From Cinclus cinclus (taxonomy: Eukaryota > Chordata > Aves > Passeriformes > Cinclidae): DNA of 64,000 nucleotides. Location: NCBI RefSeq assembly GCF_963662255.1, contig NC_085048.1, positions 103,402,499 through 103,466,498 on the forward strand, given 5' to 3'. A model generated the notes under the pieces. That model did not search any database, had not been told where the DNA came from, and was given only the letters and a program-made list of their open reading frames with translations. How positions within the stretch are numbered: position 1 is the stretch's first letter; every line of letters starts with the position of its first letter. Of the stretch, positions 60,801 to 64,000 are shown one piece after another. Both the position numbers and the translations under genes were made by a program.

Positions 60801-63700
60801 AGTATTTCTTGCCTTGTTTAGACATCATGTTCTACCCTTGGTAGATCAGTGGATACAGAGCATGCTTATGTTGGCTAATTAGTTTCAAAAGCAATGTAGA
60901 ATTGACTTGCAGGTAATTTAATCTAAAAATAATTAAAACTATTGAAATTATTACATTGTTGTTTAATTAATATTAGTTAATATTGCAATTTTCAGCCTAA
61001 ATTATGCTGATTAAAGATTTTTCTCATAAATACCAATAAAATTAATTACAAATTAATTAAATTTGCTAAAGGATTCTCATAATAGACTTCCAGCTATTCT
61101 TGATTTTTGTAATAAATAAACAGAAGCATTATTAAGTAGTATATCTTCCTGAGGGAGATATTTAAACATGATATGCAGATATTGCAAATGGAAGGATTTC
61201 CCATGAAAATAGACATGCTTAATAGCAAAGGCTGTTTTTTCCCTTCCAGTGAAAGGAAAAAAATAAAAGAGCTCAAAAGCAACATTTTTATTTTACTGAT
61301 TGGCAAGACAGAATGCTTTCCAGTCTGTTCCATCTGAGATTCCAGGAAGATTTGTTGACACGTGGCAGTTGTGCCTTCTCTCAGCCCCAGTGTCTTGCAT
61401 GGTAAAGATTGTTTGTAGTAAGGAAAGGTCTTTTCTACAGTGTAGCAAAAGAAAGTCTGCACTATTATCTGGACTGAGAGATTGCATGGTCATGGGGGGT
61501 AATTCTTTGTGTTTAGGGGAGTGTGTGCATAAACTCTTGGCAAGGCTAGTAAAAGCCCTATGCTCTCCATCCAGTGGGAATCCTGATTTTGATCCCTGCT
61601 CCCATTTAATATGGTGTGAAAACTACCAACTATCACAATGTTTGGTAGGGTGAACACCTTCAAGTAAATTTAATTGCATAAAAATCCCCTCTTGCCAAAA
61701 GAACCCAGCAGTTTGTTTTATGAAATAGAAATGTTTTGTTTGTTGTTCTCCAATCACTTCCACGTTGGGTTTCCTCCTTTTTTGTGGTGCTATGCCACAA
61801 ACCAGGTGATAATAGGGGTGGTAAGACCTGTAACTGAGCTGTGGTTTGCAGCAGCTTTTCCCCTTTCTGAATTTGGCTGTGGAATTCTAAACTACACTTC
61901 TCATGATCCATCTAGCTTCCTATAGCCCTTTAACGCCTTTAAAGGGAGGAAATAAAGGGAAGGTGATTTAGTTGTTGAGTCATGGAGATGATTTGAAAGG
62001 AAGGACTTGAGCTGCAGCTCCCAGGAGTTCCTCTGGACATGGATGTGTACCTAATATAAGGTTATATTGCTAAAAAAAATATTTTGGCACAGTTCAGTAA
62101 ATCAGGATCTTTTAGCTCTTGTGAAGATGACCTAAAATGATAATTTGAATATTGAAATATCCCCTGAATAAAGTCAATTTTATAGGAAAGGATGTTTGCT
62201 GGTTTTTTTTATTGAATTATTTTTTTATTAGGTCCAGTACAGTGGAAATTCCTCTTGTTGGATTCCAGAGTTTCTTGGCATGGAGAATCTCCACTGAAAT
62301 TAGTAATGGGGTGGTCACAGCGTATGTTTCATTAAAAGATTTTCCTTAACCAGACCCCATCTTATGGTTTCAGTGTTCTCTGGAACACACTTAACTAATG
62401 AAACTTAAATGGAAGTGGTGCTCATTTAATTTAGATTATATTCTCTATTTTGTCTAAAATACATTTTTAATTGCACTATTTCTGGGGAGCTAATGAGGGG
62501 AAAAACTTGTTTCTGAGAAATTGAATCGCAGCTGTAGTTGCAGATAAGGCTGACATTCCCTTCTTAGAAAGAAGCAATCAATGCTGAATGTATCAGGTGA
62601 GTTCATTTCTCTTGCTCTGCTTTAATAGCTTATAAAGAAGATTGATTAAGTTCTTGTCTGATAGATCAATAAAGGAATGAAAGTTTTCTTTCCCTCCTTC
62701 AAGCATGGGTTTGGCATCTGCTGGGGAGTGTAGGAACTGAAGATGAGTGATGCTAACTTGGGAAAAAATCCCAAAAACTGGGATTCCATGAATCTCATTC
62801 CTATCCTACTGCTTACACAGCACAGGAAACAGTAGCCATGGCATTCACAGGGAGTGACCATCCAGCTGGATTCCTTTTGGCACACCTCTCAACTGTGTTT
62901 TCACATCATTATGCTTTGGTGCAAAGTCAGATTTCATAGATTGAGCTACCAGTAGTTTTTGGGTTTATAGCCTTGATAATGCAAGCTTAAAGCACCTGGC
63001 CTCTTAATTCTCCTAATTTCCATTCAGGCAGGGCAACCAATGCTTTTATGGTCTTTGGAAACTTCAAAAATCGTAGCTTTCAAAATGGGAATTTAAGAGA
63101 GTGTCAGTACAGGGGTTTTGATGCTTCAAGTTGTTTAGGTTGGGAATGGCAAGAAAGTATCCCTAAATCTGAATTTCCAGGTAAATCAATGTATTTGCAC
63201 TTGACTTTTTTTTTTTTTTACTTCCTCTTGCAGTGCTTTTCAGTCTTCTTTTCAGTCTTCAGTTTGTGGAATGTAAAACAATGTGAGGATGAAGGGAAAC
63301 AGGAACTATAAAGTGTAGCATTTGTGACAGTAGCAATGTCACAGCTATGAGAAATTAAAGAAGTAACATAACATTAGTATTTTATTTGCACATATAAACA
63401 CTTCAGTATCTTCTATGGTGGCCCATGTTTTTTATTTACTTCTGTTGTTGACTTTTATGGTTGTGTCCCACACCTGAGCAGAGTCTGCAGGTCTGGAGCT
63501 GCCTTTGCAGAGGAGACATCCCTCTTTAGCAGAACGTAAAAGTGAGAGACAAGTTCAGCATTTACCTCATTTGAATAAGCTGAAGCCCAGATATTGCTTG
63601 TATCTGAGAAAAGATAGTCAACACATGTACTGTGGAGACATCCAGGATGCTAATTAGCTGCAGACAGAGCTGCACAGTTCTCATCTCTTTATATAAATAC
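51850..63700. other. AT-rich presumed intron, no exon seen
   Basis: No recognisable gene. Frames of 60-120 codons (for example 61,094-61,462 - and 61,300-61,653 +) lack domains and splice context. The blocks at 57,680-57,930, 58,840-59,020 and 60,870-61,080 are unique, AT-rich and motif-dense, and are treated as possible enhancers in the findings. A 15-bp ATTTAAAATTAGGAT element occurs twice, about 57 bp apart, near 60,682 and 60,739. Confidence 0.5.
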
Positions 63701-63713
63701 ACAGAGACGTGTG

Positions 63714-63763
63714 GGTTTTTTTTTTTTTGGTTTTTTTTTTTTTTTTTTTGGTTTTTTTTTTTT
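63714..63763. repeat. Poly-T tract with GG interruptions
   Basis: Four T runs of about 12-18 bases separated by GG or G. The structure resembles the T-rich tracts at 12,003 and 31,159. No retrotransposon body is recognisable beside it. Confidence 0.9.
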
Positions 63764-64000
63764 GTTTCAAGCAGAGTTATTTAAAGAACTCCATACGTGG
63801 TACAAAATCCAGAGATGAAATCTGGCAAAAGCAGTGTCTTTCTTGTAAATTACTGATGCTTTGTTACTGTTACTACAGTACATATTAAAATTTAATCTTA
63901 TTGATTTGTTACTGATTTTTGTTAATAGTGAAGTTTCTTGATACAGTGTGAGAGGTTGCTTGTGTCAGAAATTTCAGTTAGATCTCTAAATAACTGATTG

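Noticed and set aside
1..64000. Endogenous retrovirus or LTR element
   Set aside because: I saw no paired LTRs, primer-binding site or gag/pol/env-like translation. Absence is by eye only; small solo LTRs could be missed.

Overview
The window looks like nuclear DNA from an amniote, most likely a bird. The repeats that can be recognised are fragments of CR1-family LINEs. Some resemble avian CR1 3' ends and others resemble older, turtle/crocodile-like CR1. I see no Alu, L1 or other mammal-type repeats. Most of the window is AT-rich with low repeat density. A single strong CpG island carries what looks like the first exon of a gene, and a C-rich minisatellite lies in the putative first intron. 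I cannot name the species or the gene.

Layout. 1-34,500 is gene-poor, mostly unique sequence. It holds a candidate internal exon (2920-3000, +), three CR1 remnants (about 10,218-10,615 -, 11,230-11,975 +, 23,295-24,340 -), a degenerate AGT-rich minisatellite (22,445-22,617), several simple repeats and a three-unit 39-bp repeat (33,577-33,690). 34,540-35,870 is a CpG island, interrupted by a (GAAAAA)n array and a 205-bp GT-rich tract. Inside it a good-context ATG (35,045) overlaps an ATGGCGGA YY1-like motif and is followed by a GTAAGT splice donor (35,179). The likely transcription unit therefore runs rightward (+). Immediately after it comes a degenerate ~16-bp C/A-rich minisatellite (35,871-36,194) and a 17-C homopolymer.

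36,360-64,000 has no exon I can recognise and would be consistent with a very long first intron. It contains a locally repeated ~120-bp sequence in three places (38.45, 39.72 and 40.04 kb), a CR1 fragment on - (41.1-41.4 kb), a degenerate AT-rich tandem repeat (42.54-42.77 kb), a CR1 fragment on + (45.39-45.6 kb), an unidentified possible fossil coding stretch (about 50.5-50.95 kb, -), and AT-rich blocks with homeodomain-type TAATTA clusters that look like enhancer candidates.

Apart from the candidate first exon there is no convincing protein-coding gene. The remaining open frames are short, unrecognised, or translations of simple repeats. I see no rRNA, tRNA, CRISPR array, operon structure or intact mobile element. 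No new gene system is evident; the most unusual features are repeat-structural and regulatory.
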